Assembly: GCF_003436425.1 (NCBI RefSeq)
Contig: NZ_QSPK01000006.1
Span: 4,082 to 68,081 of the forward strand
Reading direction: 5' to 3'
Length of the DNA: 64,000 nt
Source: Eubacterium sp. TM05-53
Lineage (GTDB): Bacteria > Bacillota_I > Bacilli_A > Erysipelotrichales > Erysipelotrichaceae
Notes under the pieces: model-generated
The model's database searches: none
What the model was told of the DNA's origin: nothing
The model's input: only the letters and a program-made list of their open reading frames with translations
Translations under genes and position numbers: made by a program
Shown here: positions 52,128 through 60,133 of the stretch, in pieces
How positions within the stretch are numbered: position 1 is the first letter of the stretch
Layout: each line of letters begins with the position of its first letter

Positions 52128-52362
52128 ATTAGAAACTGATAAATATCAGATACCGCTTACAATTCATAATGAATTATATTATTGAATGGTTATAATATTT
52201 AAGTATCAATTCAGTTTTAATTCGTATATATTTTTGCTTAACATGTATTTAACAATTCATTACATTTTAAATTAATTTATTTACATTTACTATATTATTA
52301 AAATCTCCTTAAAGTATCGTATATAAAGGATTATGATTAACATTTTGTCGATTTAGGTGTAC
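52128..52362 (+). other. AT-rich gene-free spacer
   Basis: No open frame with a ribosome site on either strand. A short inverted repeat CTGAT/ATCAG at about 52136-52149 follows the 51111 gene but lacks a T tract. Several TATAAT-like words occur, as expected in such AT-rich DNA. Confidence 0.5.
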
Positions 52363-52391
52363 TTGACAATGACTCTTATGAGGGTTAATAT
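52363..52391 (+). promoter_or_regulatory. near-consensus sigma-A promoter of the 52624 operon
   Basis: Perfect TTGACA (52363-52368), 17-base spacer and TAATAT (52386-52391). Start of transcription is expected near 52398, about 225 bases before the first gene. Confidence 0.78.
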
Positions 52392-52397
52392 TTAACA

Positions 52398-52605
52398 GAA
52401 ACTTTTGGATAAAAAGTGTTGGTTATAACTTAAATATAGCTTTTATAGGTTATAGAAAGATACATTTAGGGAAGATTATTAGTAGCTGGTATTCCGCACT
52501 TAGATTGACCTGATCATTTATCTATTATGAATGGGTAGGGGAAATTGTATCTAAACTATAACGTTTGGGTTGAGTTTATGGACTCGTATATTACGAGTCT
52601 TTTTT
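52398..52605 (+). promoter_or_regulatory. structured attenuator-like 5' leader RNA
   Basis: Elements in order. Hairpin 52401-52406 with 52412-52417. Hairpin 52424-52431 with 52447-52454 (8 pairs, one G-U). A domain closed by a perfect 7-bp helix, AGATACA 52458-52464 with TGTATCT 52546-52552, enclosing about 80 bases. A linker containing TATAAC (52557-52562), which could alternatively pair with GTTATA in the second hairpin. Last, a perfect intrinsic terminator at 52581-52605. This layout is that of a riboswitch, protein-binding attenuator or processive antitermination site. I see no T-box sequence and no known riboswitch core. No LoaP/NusG-like gene is in the window. Confidence 0.6.
52581..52605 (+). 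terminator. intrinsic terminator inside the leader of the 52624 operon
   Basis: GACTCGTA (52581-52588) pairs perfectly with TACGAGTC (52592-52599), TAT loop, followed by six T. It lies only 18 bases before the ATG and after a near-consensus promoter, so it must be overcome for expression of the operon. Confidence 0.9.
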
Positions 52606-52623
52606 AATGAAATGGGGATCTAC

Positions 52624-54531
52624 ATGAGTAAAAATTTAAAAAAGAGTAATACACGTTGGCCTTTAGTTGTTTATGATGTCATTGTTTATATTATTGCCTC
52701 TATCTTATTACTATGGATATATGGAGGGAATGGAAATCTAACAAACACAGGTTCTTTACAGTTATCTATCATAGGATTTGTATGTATATTTATCTGTCGA
52801 ATGATTGGTAATATATACGGACAAATATGGCGTTATGGTGGTATTCAAGGCTATATTCGTTTAATTTTTTCAGATGTGATAGCTTTTATTCTATTAATTA
52901 TTCTACAAGCTACGTTACCGATTGAAAGAATCACCTTTGATCGAGCATTGAGTTTAGTCTGTGTGAACTTATTAGGTGCAATTAGTATTCGTATGATTTA
53001 CCGTTATGCATATTTATATAGTAATAATGAAACATCAAAGGGTAAGTTTTTAAGTAAGTTATTATATCAATTTTCTGGACTAACTACAGGAACGGATAAA
53101 GAAGTTCAAAAAATCAAGATTGCGATTATAGGTGCTGGACGAGTAGGTGCTAGTTTTGCCGAAGAATTAGTAAATGATGAAAAAGCAGTATATGTACCTC
53201 GCTGTTTTATTGATATTGATAAAACAAAAGTAGGAAGAGAAGTAAATGGCATTCCTGTTTGGTATGCAGATGAAACAACATTGGATAAGTTAAAGGCTTA
53301 TGAGGTACAAGAAATTGTATTCGCAATTCCTAATATGGATGTCAATAAAAAGAAATGTTTGTATGATCATTATAAGAATGCCGGATATAAAGTAAAGGTA
53401 TATGACTATCCAACATTATATACAGCAGGAAGTAAAAGAAACTTAAGAGAATTTGATATTGAAGAATTATTGTTCAGAAAACCACTAGCTGTCACAAATG
53501 AACAAACGTATGCATATTATAAAGATAAGGTCATCTTAATTACCGGCGGTGGTGGATCTATTGGATCTGAATTATGTAGACAACTAGCTAAGATGAGGCC
53601 TAAACAAATCATCATCTTGGATATCTATGAAAATGGTGCTTATGATGTACAACAAGAATTAAAGATTGCCTATGGAAATAATATAAATCTTCAAATTGAA
53701 ATTTGTTCAATCACACATAAAAAAGCATTAGAAAAAGTATTTAAACAATACCATCCACAGATTATCATCAATGCTGCAGCACATAAACACGTACCTTTAA
53801 TGGAACACAATTGTGTTGAAGCAATCTATAATAACGTATTTGGAACAAAGAATTTAATTGAGTTATGTGAAAAATACAATGCACAACGCTTTATGATGGT
53901 TTCAACAGATAAAGCAGTGAACCCAACAAATGTTATGGGTGCTACTAAACGTATGTGTGAAATGATGGTACAGTCTGCAAGTATGTATGGACATGTGAAA
54001 TACAGTGCAACACGCTTTGGAAATGTATTAGGAAGTGCAGGAAGTGTAATTCCTTTATTTAAAAGACAAATTGCCAAAGGTGGACCAGTTACATTAACAG
54101 ATAAAAGAATCATTCGTTATTTCATGACCATTCCAGAAGCAAGTCAATTGGTTCTACAATCAGGAGCGATGGCCAATAATGGAGAGCTATTTGTATTAGA
54201 CATGGGACAACCGGTTAAGATCTTAGACTTAGCCGAAAACATGATCAAACTATCTGGAGCACACGATATTGAAATTATTGAAACGGGATTACGTCCTGGA
54301 GAAAAATTATATGAAGAACTATTAATTAAGAGTGATACACTAACAAAAACAGATAACGACTTGATCTTCATTGAAAAGGATACACCACTTAAAAAAGAAG
54401 AAATCGAGGAAAAGCTTGAAATACTTCATAAAGCCATTGAATCTGAAGATGACAATGATGCTAGAGAAGCATTGAGAAGTGTTGTACCAACATTTAGAAG
54501 ACCAGAAGAAATAAATAAGCAAGTTGCTTAG
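52624..54531 (+). CDS. membrane-bound UDP-sugar 4,6-dehydratase (PglF/CapD/FlaA1-like)
   Basis: 635 residues. About four transmembrane helices lie in residues 10-115. A first Rossmann-like domain has GAGRVG at 170-175. The catalytic SDR domain begins at about 300 with the NAD loop GGGGSIG at 308-314. AHKHVPLMEHN, STDKAVNPTNVMG and Met438-xxx-Lys442 follow, the Met-for-Tyr form of the catalytic pair typical of PglF/FlaA1 enzymes. It makes UDP-2-acetamido-4-keto-2,4,6-trideoxyhexose from UDP-GlcNAc. The frame is open from 52570, but that region contains the leader terminator. The GGGGA site at 52614-52618 supports the ATG at 52624. It opens the last operon. Confidence 0.95.
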   Translation: MSKNLKKSNTRWPLVVYDVIVYIIASILLLWIYGGNGNLTNTGSLQLSIIGFVCIFICRMIGNIYGQIWRYGGIQGYIRLIFSDVIAFILLIILQATLPIERITFDRALSLVCVNLLGAISIRMIYRYAYLYSNNETSKGKFLSKLLYQFSGLTTGTDKEVQKIKIAIIGAGRVGASFAEELVNDEKAVYVPRCFIDIDKTKVGREVNGIPVWYADETTLDKLKAYEVQEIVFAIPNMDVNKKKCLYDHYKNAGYKVKVYDYPTLYTAGSKRNLREFDIEELLFRKPLAVTNEQTYAYYKDKVILITGGGGSIGSELCRQLAKMRPKQIIILDIYENGAYDVQQELKIAYGNNINLQIEICSITHKKALEKVFKQYHPQIIINAAAHKHVPLMEHNCVEAIYNNVFGTKNLIELCEKYNAQRFMMVSTDKAVNPTNVMGATKRMCEMMVQSASMYGHVKYSATRFGNVLGSAGSVIPLFKRQIAKGGPVTLTDKRIIRYFMTIPEASQLVLQSGAMANNGELFVLDMGQPVKILDLAENMIKLSGAHDIEIIETGLRPGEKLYEELLIKSDTLTKTDNDLIFIEKDTPLKKEEIEEKLEILHKAIESEDDNDAREALRSVVPTFRRPEEINKQVA

Positions 54532-54546
54532 GGGAGGATTTTAATT

Positions 54547-55755
54547 ATGATGAATATACCGTTTTCACCACCAGACATTTCAGAAGAAGAAGTAAAAGAG
54601 GTTACGGAAGCATTGAAATCTGGTTGGATTACTACAGGACCAAAAACAAAGCAGTTAGAAAAAGAAGTAGCTGAACTTTGTGGGGTAAATAGAGCCGTAT
54701 GCTTAAATTCTCAAACAGCATGTGCTGAAATGACATTGAGATTATTGGGGGTAGGACCTGGTGATGAAGTAATTACCAGTGCTTATACATACACGGCAAG
54801 CGCTTCTGTTGTATGTCATGTTGGAGCTAAATTAGTTCTAATTGATACACAAGAAGACTCATTAGAAATGGATTATGAAAAATTAGAAAATGCGATTACT
54901 GAAAAGACAAAGGTAATCATTCCTGTGGATCTTGGGGGAGTTCCATGTGACTACGATAGAATTTTCTCTATTGTAGAAAAGAAAAAGGATTTATTTAATC
55001 CTAAAAATGATATTCAAAAAGCTATTGGTAGAGTCATTGTTATGGCAGATGCAGCGCATGCGTTTGGTGCAACTTGGCATAATAAACCAGTAGGTAGTAT
55101 TGCAGATTTCTCTAACTTTAGTTTCCATGCAGTTAAAAACTTTACGACAGCTGAAGGTGGAGCTGTAACATGGAAAGATATTGAAGGTATTGATAATGAA
55201 GATATCTATAAGAAATATCAATTATTATCATTACATGGGCAATCTAAAGATGCATTAGCTAAGACACAATTAGGTGCTTGGGAATATGATATCGTTGGTC
55301 CTTGGTACAAATGTAACATGACGGATGTTGTTGCAGGTATCGGCTTAGCACAAATGAAAAGATATAAGGGAATGTTAGAAAGAAGAAAAGAGATCATTCA
55401 AAAATATGATGCAGCATTTAAGCCATTAGGTGTTGAAGTATTGAATCATTATACTAATGAACATGAATCTTCTGGACACTTGTATATTACAAGAATTCCT
55501 AATATTACAATGGAACAGCGTAATGAAATTATTATTAAAATGGCAGAACAGGGTATTGCCACAAACGTTCATTACAAACCACTTCCAATGATGACTGCCT
55601 ATAAAAACTTAGGATTTGACATCAAGGACTACCCAAATGCATATAAGCAATTTGAAAATGAAGTCACTCTTCCTTTGTATACTAAGTTAACAGATGAAGA
55701 AGTGGATTATATTATTGAAAACTATTGTAATGTGATTCATAAGGTGAATAATTAA
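54547..55755 (+). CDS. DegT-family aminotransferase for 4-keto-6-deoxy UDP-sugar (PglE-like)
   Basis: 402 residues. The N terminus IPFSPPDISEEEVKEVTEAL and GWITTGPKTKQLEKEVAEL are typical of PglE/ArnB-type enzymes. VCLNSQTACAEMTLRLL, EVITSAYTYTASASV and VMADAAHAFGATW (Asp for PLP) follow, then SFHAVKNFTTAEGGA with Schiff-base Lys197. A short insertion before the Asp motif (FNPKNDIQKAIGR) is somewhat unusual. A GGGAGG site precedes the start. Sitting between the dehydratase and the sugar-1-phosphate transferase, it should form a UDP-4-amino-2,4,6-trideoxy sugar. It overlaps the transferase gene by 1 base. Confidence 0.94.
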   Translation: MMNIPFSPPDISEEEVKEVTEALKSGWITTGPKTKQLEKEVAELCGVNRAVCLNSQTACAEMTLRLLGVGPGDEVITSAYTYTASASVVCHVGAKLVLIDTQEDSLEMDYEKLENAITEKTKVIIPVDLGGVPCDYDRIFSIVEKKKDLFNPKNDIQKAIGRVIVMADAAHAFGATWHNKPVGSIADFSNFSFHAVKNFTTAEGGAVTWKDIEGIDNEDIYKKYQLLSLHGQSKDALAKTQLGAWEYDIVGPWYKCNMTDVVAGIGLAQMKRYKGMLERRKEIIQKYDAAFKPLGVEVLNHYTNEHESSGHLYITRIPNITMEQRNEIIIKMAEQGIATNVHYKPLPMMTAYKNLGFDIKDYPNAYKQFENEVTLPLYTKLTDEEVDYIIENYCNVIHKVNN

Positions 55756-56438
55756 TGCTTAAGAATTGGAATGAATTGCCTAAGTACATGCGAACGGATG
55801 AAGTTCGTCCTTATTATGATTTATTACAAAAAAAAAGATTAAGTTTATTTTTTAAGAGAGTGTTTGATATTGTAGTTTCACTGATCATGATTATTCTTTG
55901 TTCTCCAATTTTATTGATTATTTCAATATTGATTGTAAAAGATTCTAAAGGTGGCGTTTTCTATAGACAAGAAAGAGTCACTCAGTATGGTAGAGTATTT
56001 AGAATCTTTAAGTTTAGGACAATGGTAAAAAATGCTGATCAGATTGGAACACAGGTAACCGTATCAAATGATTCAAGAATCACAAAGATTGGCAGTAAAC
56101 TTAGAAACTGTAGATTAGATGAATTACCACAATTGTTCAATATCTTTTTAGGAGATATGACATTTGTGGGAACACGTCCAGAAAGTGTTCATTATGTTAA
56201 GAGTTATACAAATGAAATGTATGCAACTTTATTACTTCCAGCAGGAGTAACATCAGAAGCAAGCATCGAATATAAAGATGAGGCTGATTTACTAGATCAA
56301 GCAGATGATGTAGATAGTGTATACATTAATGAGGTATTACCAGAAAAGATGAAGTATAACTTGAATAGTATAAAAGAATTTAGTTTCTTTAAAGAAATCG
56401 CAACTATGTTTAGGACTGTGTTTGCGGTGTTGAGGTAG
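55755..56438 (+). CDS. polyprenyl-phosphate sugar-1-phosphate transferase (PglC/WcaJ-C type)
   Basis: Starts lipid-linked glycan assembly by moving a sugar phosphate onto undecaprenyl phosphate. The 227-residue single-membrane-helix form has an N-terminal charged segment, a re-entrant or transmembrane helix about 36-58 (VFDIVVSLIMIILCSPILLI), GGVFYRQERV, FRIFKFRTMVKNAD, RLDELPQLFNIFLGDMTFVG and TRPE, the catalytic core of bacterial sugar transferases. A C-terminal 45-residue extension is acidic then amphipathic. It is the only such enzyme in the window, although several other assembly clusters are present. The most likely donor is the sugar made by the two preceding genes. Confidence 0.95.
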   Translation: MLKNWNELPKYMRTDEVRPYYDLLQKKRLSLFFKRVFDIVVSLIMIILCSPILLIISILIVKDSKGGVFYRQERVTQYGRVFRIFKFRTMVKNADQIGTQVTVSNDSRITKIGSKLRNCRLDELPQLFNIFLGDMTFVGTRPESVHYVKSYTNEMYATLLLPAGVTSEASIEYKDEADLLDQADDVDSVYINEVLPEKMKYNLNSIKEFSFFKEIATMFRTVFAVLR

Positions 56439-56446
56439 GAATAGAT

Positions 56447-57199
56447 ATGGAAAAAGGATTGATATCAGTTATTACGCCGACATATAATTGTGCAAAATTT
56501 ATAGAATATACGATTGAATCTGTTCGAGCGCAGAGTTATAAACAATGGGAAATGATAATCGTAGATGATTGTTCAACGGATAATACAAAAAAAATTGTTG
56601 ATAAGTTTATAAAAGAAGATAATAGAATAAAATATTTTTGTTTAGAAAATAATTCTGGAGCTGCTATTGCTAGAACTAAAGCGATGGAATTAGCTAAAGG
56701 AGAATATATGGCATTTTTGGATTCAGATGATATTTGGCCAGAAGATAAATTAAAAAAACAATTAATATTTATGAAACAAAATGGTTTTTCTTTTACTTGT
56801 ACAGCATACGAACAAATTGATGAAGATGGGAATTCATTAAACAAAATAATACAAACGGTATCGAAGGCTGATTATAATCGAGTTCTTTTAGATTGCCCTG
56901 TTGGAAATTCTACAGTAATGTACAATGTAGAAAAGATGGGCAAATTTGAAGTACCTAATATTAGGAAACGAAATGACGATGCTTTGTGGCTTCAAATGTT
57001 GAAAAAAGAAAAATATATATACGGCATGAATTCGGTACTTATGAAATACAGAATAAGACAGAATTCTATTTCAAGTAATAAATTTAAAGTTATTAAATAT
57101 CATTGGATTTTATATAGAGATATAGAACATCTTAGTATAGCGAGAAGTATATTTCATATTATGTATTGGTGTGTAATTAAATTGTTGAAAATTAAGTAA
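56447..57199 (+). CDS. GT2 family glycosyltransferase
   Basis: 250 residues: LISVITPTYNCAKFI, SVRAQSYKQWEMIIVDDCST, NSGAAIARTKAMELAKGEYM and FLDSDDIWPEDKLKKQL with the metal-binding Asp residues near 91-93. The late RKRNDDALWLQMLKK is the acceptor-side motif common in capsule GT2 proteins. It is placed directly after the initiating transferase, so it may add the second sugar. From here to 63626 ATA and AGA codons become more frequent, suggesting a different recent origin for this part. Confidence 0.88.
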   Translation: MEKGLISVITPTYNCAKFIEYTIESVRAQSYKQWEMIIVDDCSTDNTKKIVDKFIKEDNRIKYFCLENNSGAAIARTKAMELAKGEYMAFLDSDDIWPEDKLKKQLIFMKQNGFSFTCTAYEQIDEDGNSLNKIIQTVSKADYNRVLLDCPVGNSTVMYNVEKMGKFEVPNIRKRNDDALWLQMLKKEKYIYGMNSVLMKYRIRQNSISSNKFKVIKYHWILYRDIEHLSIARSIFHIMYWCVIKLLKIK

Positions 57200-57209
57200 G
57201 GAAATAAAT

Positions 57210-57989
57210 ATGAAAATATCAGTATTAGTTCCAACTTTAGGAACAAGAGAAATGGAAATTGAAAGATTATTAGAAACGCTAAATAAACAGTCTTATAATG
57301 ACTTTGAAGTTATTTTTGTAACACAAGATAATCATCAAATTGTAAGAGATATACTTTGTAAGTATAGTAATCTAGATACAAAGCAGATTATAATGAACGA
57401 AAAAGGATTATCACGAGCTAGAAACAGAGGCTTAGAGCAGGTGTTAGGCGAGATAGTAATATTATCTGATGATGATTGTTGGTATCCAGAAAATGCATTT
57501 GAAATTATTGCTAATACATTTAAAAACAAGAAATCGGCTAAAATTATTTTGTCTCAAATATTTGATCCTGAAAAAAATATTTTGTATAAAAACTACAGTT
57601 CGAAAGAAGGATTTGTAAAAAGCAAATTACAACTAATGTCAAAATCATCTATTGAAATTGCATTCAAGAAGGATTTATTGATAAATAAAACATTTGATGA
57701 GCGGTTGGGTTTAGGTAGTGAATTTGTATGTGGTGAAGAGGTGGATTTTCTAGTAAGTAATTATGAAAAAAATTCTATTTTTTATACTCCAAAAATCACC
57801 GTTTACCATAAAAAGAAAGAGAATGGAAGCAATAATAAACAAATAATGGCTAAAGGCGCTATTTATGGAAAAAATTTTAATCTGTTTATTTGTTTATTAG
57901 TGTTGCTTAGGGACTTGATATTAAAAAGAGAAAAAAATTTTAAATATTTTTTGGAGGGATATAATGAATATTTTAAAAGAGCAAATTAA
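57210..57989 (+). CDS. GT2 family glycosyltransferase
   Basis: 259 residues: ISVLVPTLGTREMEIERLL, NDFEVIFVTQDNH, KGLSRARNRGLEQVLGEIV and ILSDDDCWYPENAFEII, with the DDD metal motif near residue 91. EFVCGEEVDFLVSNYEK lies in the acceptor region. The C-terminal 50 residues include a hydrophobic stretch (FNLFICLLVLLRDLILK) that may bind the membrane. It overlaps the following pyruvyltransferase-like gene by 26 bases, a long overlap that implies translational coupling. Confidence 0.87.
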   Translation: MKISVLVPTLGTREMEIERLLETLNKQSYNDFEVIFVTQDNHQIVRDILCKYSNLDTKQIIMNEKGLSRARNRGLEQVLGEIVILSDDDCWYPENAFEIIANTFKNKKSAKIILSQIFDPEKNILYKNYSSKEGFVKSKLQLMSKSSIEIAFKKDLLINKTFDERLGLGSEFVCGEEVDFLVSNYEKNSIFYTPKITVYHKKKENGSNNKQIMAKGAIYGKNFNLFICLLVLLRDLILKREKNFKYFLEGYNEYFKRAN

Positions 57990-59013
57990 GCTATCAATTG
58001 CTTATCCTAGTTGGCGTCACACATTAAAGAAATTAAAATCAAATAATGATAAAAAGATTTTTTTATTTGGTACGCCTATGCATGGTAATTTAGGTGATCA
58101 TGCGATTACTCTTCAAGAACAATATTTTTTTGAAGATTTTTTCCCAGATTATGAATATTATGAAATATTGATGCCCATGTATCATACGAAAAAAAGATTT
58201 ATAAAAAGTATAGTAACAGCACAGGATTTAATTGTAATTTCTGGTGGTGGATGGATGGGAAATTTATGGATACACAATGAATATGTGATACGTGAAATTG
58301 TGCAGAACTATCCTAATAACAAGATTATTATCCTTCCACAAACAATTTACTATACTTCAGATGAAATTGGAGAAAAAGAATACAAAATTACAAAGGATAT
58401 ATTTAAAAAACATAGTAATTTATATATATTTGCAAGAGAAAAAAAGTCATTTGATTTTATAAAACAAAAATTCGAATTTACTGGAAATTCAGATGTATAT
58501 TTAGTTCCCGATATGGTTTTATACGGTAAAAATATTAAAACAAAAGGAACATGTTCAAAATATGAAAAGGTGATAAATGTATGTATTCGGGAAGATTGTG
58601 AATCAGAACAAGAAAATATAGAGGAATTTTATAATCAAATTAAACAACATTATAATATTCGAAAAGTCAGTACTGTTATTAAATCACCAGTTGTTTTAAA
58701 AAAAAGAATTTACGAGTTGCAAAAGTCATGGGAAAATTTTGAAAATGCGGAAATAACTATAACGGATCGTTTACATGCTATGCTATTTTCTGTATTAAAC
58801 GGGACTCCATGTATTGTTTTAAATAATAAAACTGGTAAAGTTTTTGGAGTAGCAGATTGGCTCGATGATACAAATATGATTACAAGAGCTAATTCGTTAA
58901 GTGAAGTGCTAGAAAAATTAAAGAGAACAACTATATGGGAACATAAAAAATATGATAGAAAAAAATTGCTAAACTATTTTGAAAAAATGGCAGACATAAT
59001 ACGAAAGGATTAA
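57964..59013 (+). CDS. polysaccharide pyruvyl transferase family protein
   Basis: Family members (CsaB, WcaK, ExoV types) add a ketal-linked pyruvate from phosphoenolpyruvate to a sugar, giving a negative charge. Landmarks are FLFGTPMHGNLGDHAI, LIVISGGGWMGNLWI, YIFAREKKSFDFI, VPDMVLYG and ITITDRLHAMLFSVLNGTP followed by GKVFGVADWL. It is 349 residues. The GGAGG site at 57953-57957 is inside the preceding gene and supports this start despite the 26-base overlap. Some members of the family have other roles, so pyruvylation is likely but unproved. Confidence 0.9.
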   Translation: MNILKEQIKLSIAYPSWRHTLKKLKSNNDKKIFLFGTPMHGNLGDHAITLQEQYFFEDFFPDYEYYEILMPMYHTKKRFIKSIVTAQDLIVISGGGWMGNLWIHNEYVIREIVQNYPNNKIIILPQTIYYTSDEIGEKEYKITKDIFKKHSNLYIFAREKKSFDFIKQKFEFTGNSDVYLVPDMVLYGKNIKTKGTCSKYEKVINVCIREDCESEQENIEEFYNQIKQHYNIRKVSTVIKSPVVLKKRIYELQKSWENFENAEITITDRLHAMLFSVLNGTPCIVLNNKTGKVFGVADWLDDTNMITRANSLSEVLEKLKRTTIWEHKKYDRKKLLNYFEKMADIIRKD

Positions 59014-59015
59014 GT

Positions 59016-60125
59016 ATGGAAATTAAAAGATTGTTAGTTATCAATGTACCGATTAAGAATTGTAATCTTAAATGTGAATATTGTTATATTTCAGCATTGA
59101 AAGAAAATGAAAAAGGAGCAGCTAAATTTTTATATACTCCAGAGCATGTTGGCAAATGTCTTTCAAAAGAGAGGCTAGGAGGCACTTGTATTATAAATCT
59201 AACGGGAGGCGGAGAAACTCTTATTCCGAAAGAAATGCCGCAATATATTTACCAATTGTTATTACAAGGACATTTTTTAGAGGTTGTAACAAATGGAACA
59301 TTAACAAGTCGATTTGATGAAATTGCTGAGTTTCCAAGAAATTTGTTAGAACATTTGGAATTCAAATTTTCTTTTCACTATGCAGAGTTAAAGAATAAAG
59401 GATGGATAGATAGATACTTTTCAAATGTGAAAAAGATGTGGGAAAAGGGATGTTCATTTACCGTTGAGTTAATGCCTTATGATGGATTGATTGATGATAT
59501 TGATGAGATTATAAATCTTTGTAAATCAGAACTAGGAGCAGCATGTCAAATTACAGTAGGACGAAATGATTTGACAGAGAAAAAAGATATTTTGACATCT
59601 ATGTCAAGAAAAGAGTATGAGTCTGTTTGGAGAAAATTTGATTCTACAATGTTTGATTTTAAGTTGGATATTTTTCAGAAAAAAATAGAGGATTTTTGTT
59701 ATGCGGGAGCTTGGACTTTGTACGTTGATTTAGGAACTGGTGCTGCAAAACCATGTTACGGACAGCTTAGTAATCAAAATATATTTAAAAATCCTGAACA
59801 ACCAATAATCTTTAATCCGGTGGGAAAACATTGTAGACAGCCATATTGTTATAATGGTCATGCATTTTTAACCTTGGGAGTAGTCCCAGAATTAGAAACA
59901 CCAACATACGCTGACATTCGTAACAGAGTATGTGAAGATGGTAGAGAATGGTTATCAAAAGAAGTTAAAGATGCATTTTCACAAAAATTAGCTGATAACA
60001 ATGAAGTGTGGGATGAAAAGAAAAAGAATAGTTATGAAAGAAAGTATCCGTTTATATTTTTCAAAACGGCATTATATGATTGGAAAGAGATATATAATAA
60101 AGTTATAAGAAAACGCAAGAAATAA
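59016..60125 (+). CDS. radical SAM enzyme, function unknown
   Basis: 369 residues. The [4Fe-4S] cluster motif is Cys16-xxx-Cys20-xx-Cys23 in KNCNLKCEYCYIS. The SAM-binding glycine motif is NLTGGGETLIP, and EVVTNGTL is the following strand of the partial TIM barrel. The C-terminal part has further cysteines (FCYAGAWTLYVDLGTGAAK, then PCYGQL, HCRQPYCYNGH) at spacing that recalls SPASM-like auxiliary cluster domains. No peptide substrate gene is near, and the operon is devoted to sugar polymers. I infer a sugar or lipid-linked intermediate as substrate (epimerisation, dehydration or C-C chemistry), but this is open. Confidence 0.87.
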   Translation: MEIKRLLVINVPIKNCNLKCEYCYISALKENEKGAAKFLYTPEHVGKCLSKERLGGTCIINLTGGGETLIPKEMPQYIYQLLLQGHFLEVVTNGTLTSRFDEIAEFPRNLLEHLEFKFSFHYAELKNKGWIDRYFSNVKKMWEKGCSFTVELMPYDGLIDDIDEIINLCKSELGAACQITVGRNDLTEKKDILTSMSRKEYESVWRKFDSTMFDFKLDIFQKKIEDFCYAGAWTLYVDLGTGAAKPCYGQLSNQNIFKNPEQPIIFNPVGKHCRQPYCYNGHAFLTLGVVPELETPTYADIRNRVCEDGREWLSKEVKDAFSQKLADNNEVWDEKKKNSYERKYPFIFFKTALYDWKEIYNKVIRKRKK

Positions 60126-60133
60126 GGTGCGAT

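Noticed and set aside
52398-52605. T-box leader
   Set aside because: There is no T-box sequence or specifier stem-loop, and the gene downstream is not an amino-acid or tRNA-synthetase gene.
52570-52623. Upstream start for the PglF-like protein (18 extra residues)
   Set aside because: The extension would be translated from within the terminator hairpin and has no ribosome site. GGGGA before 52624 fits better.
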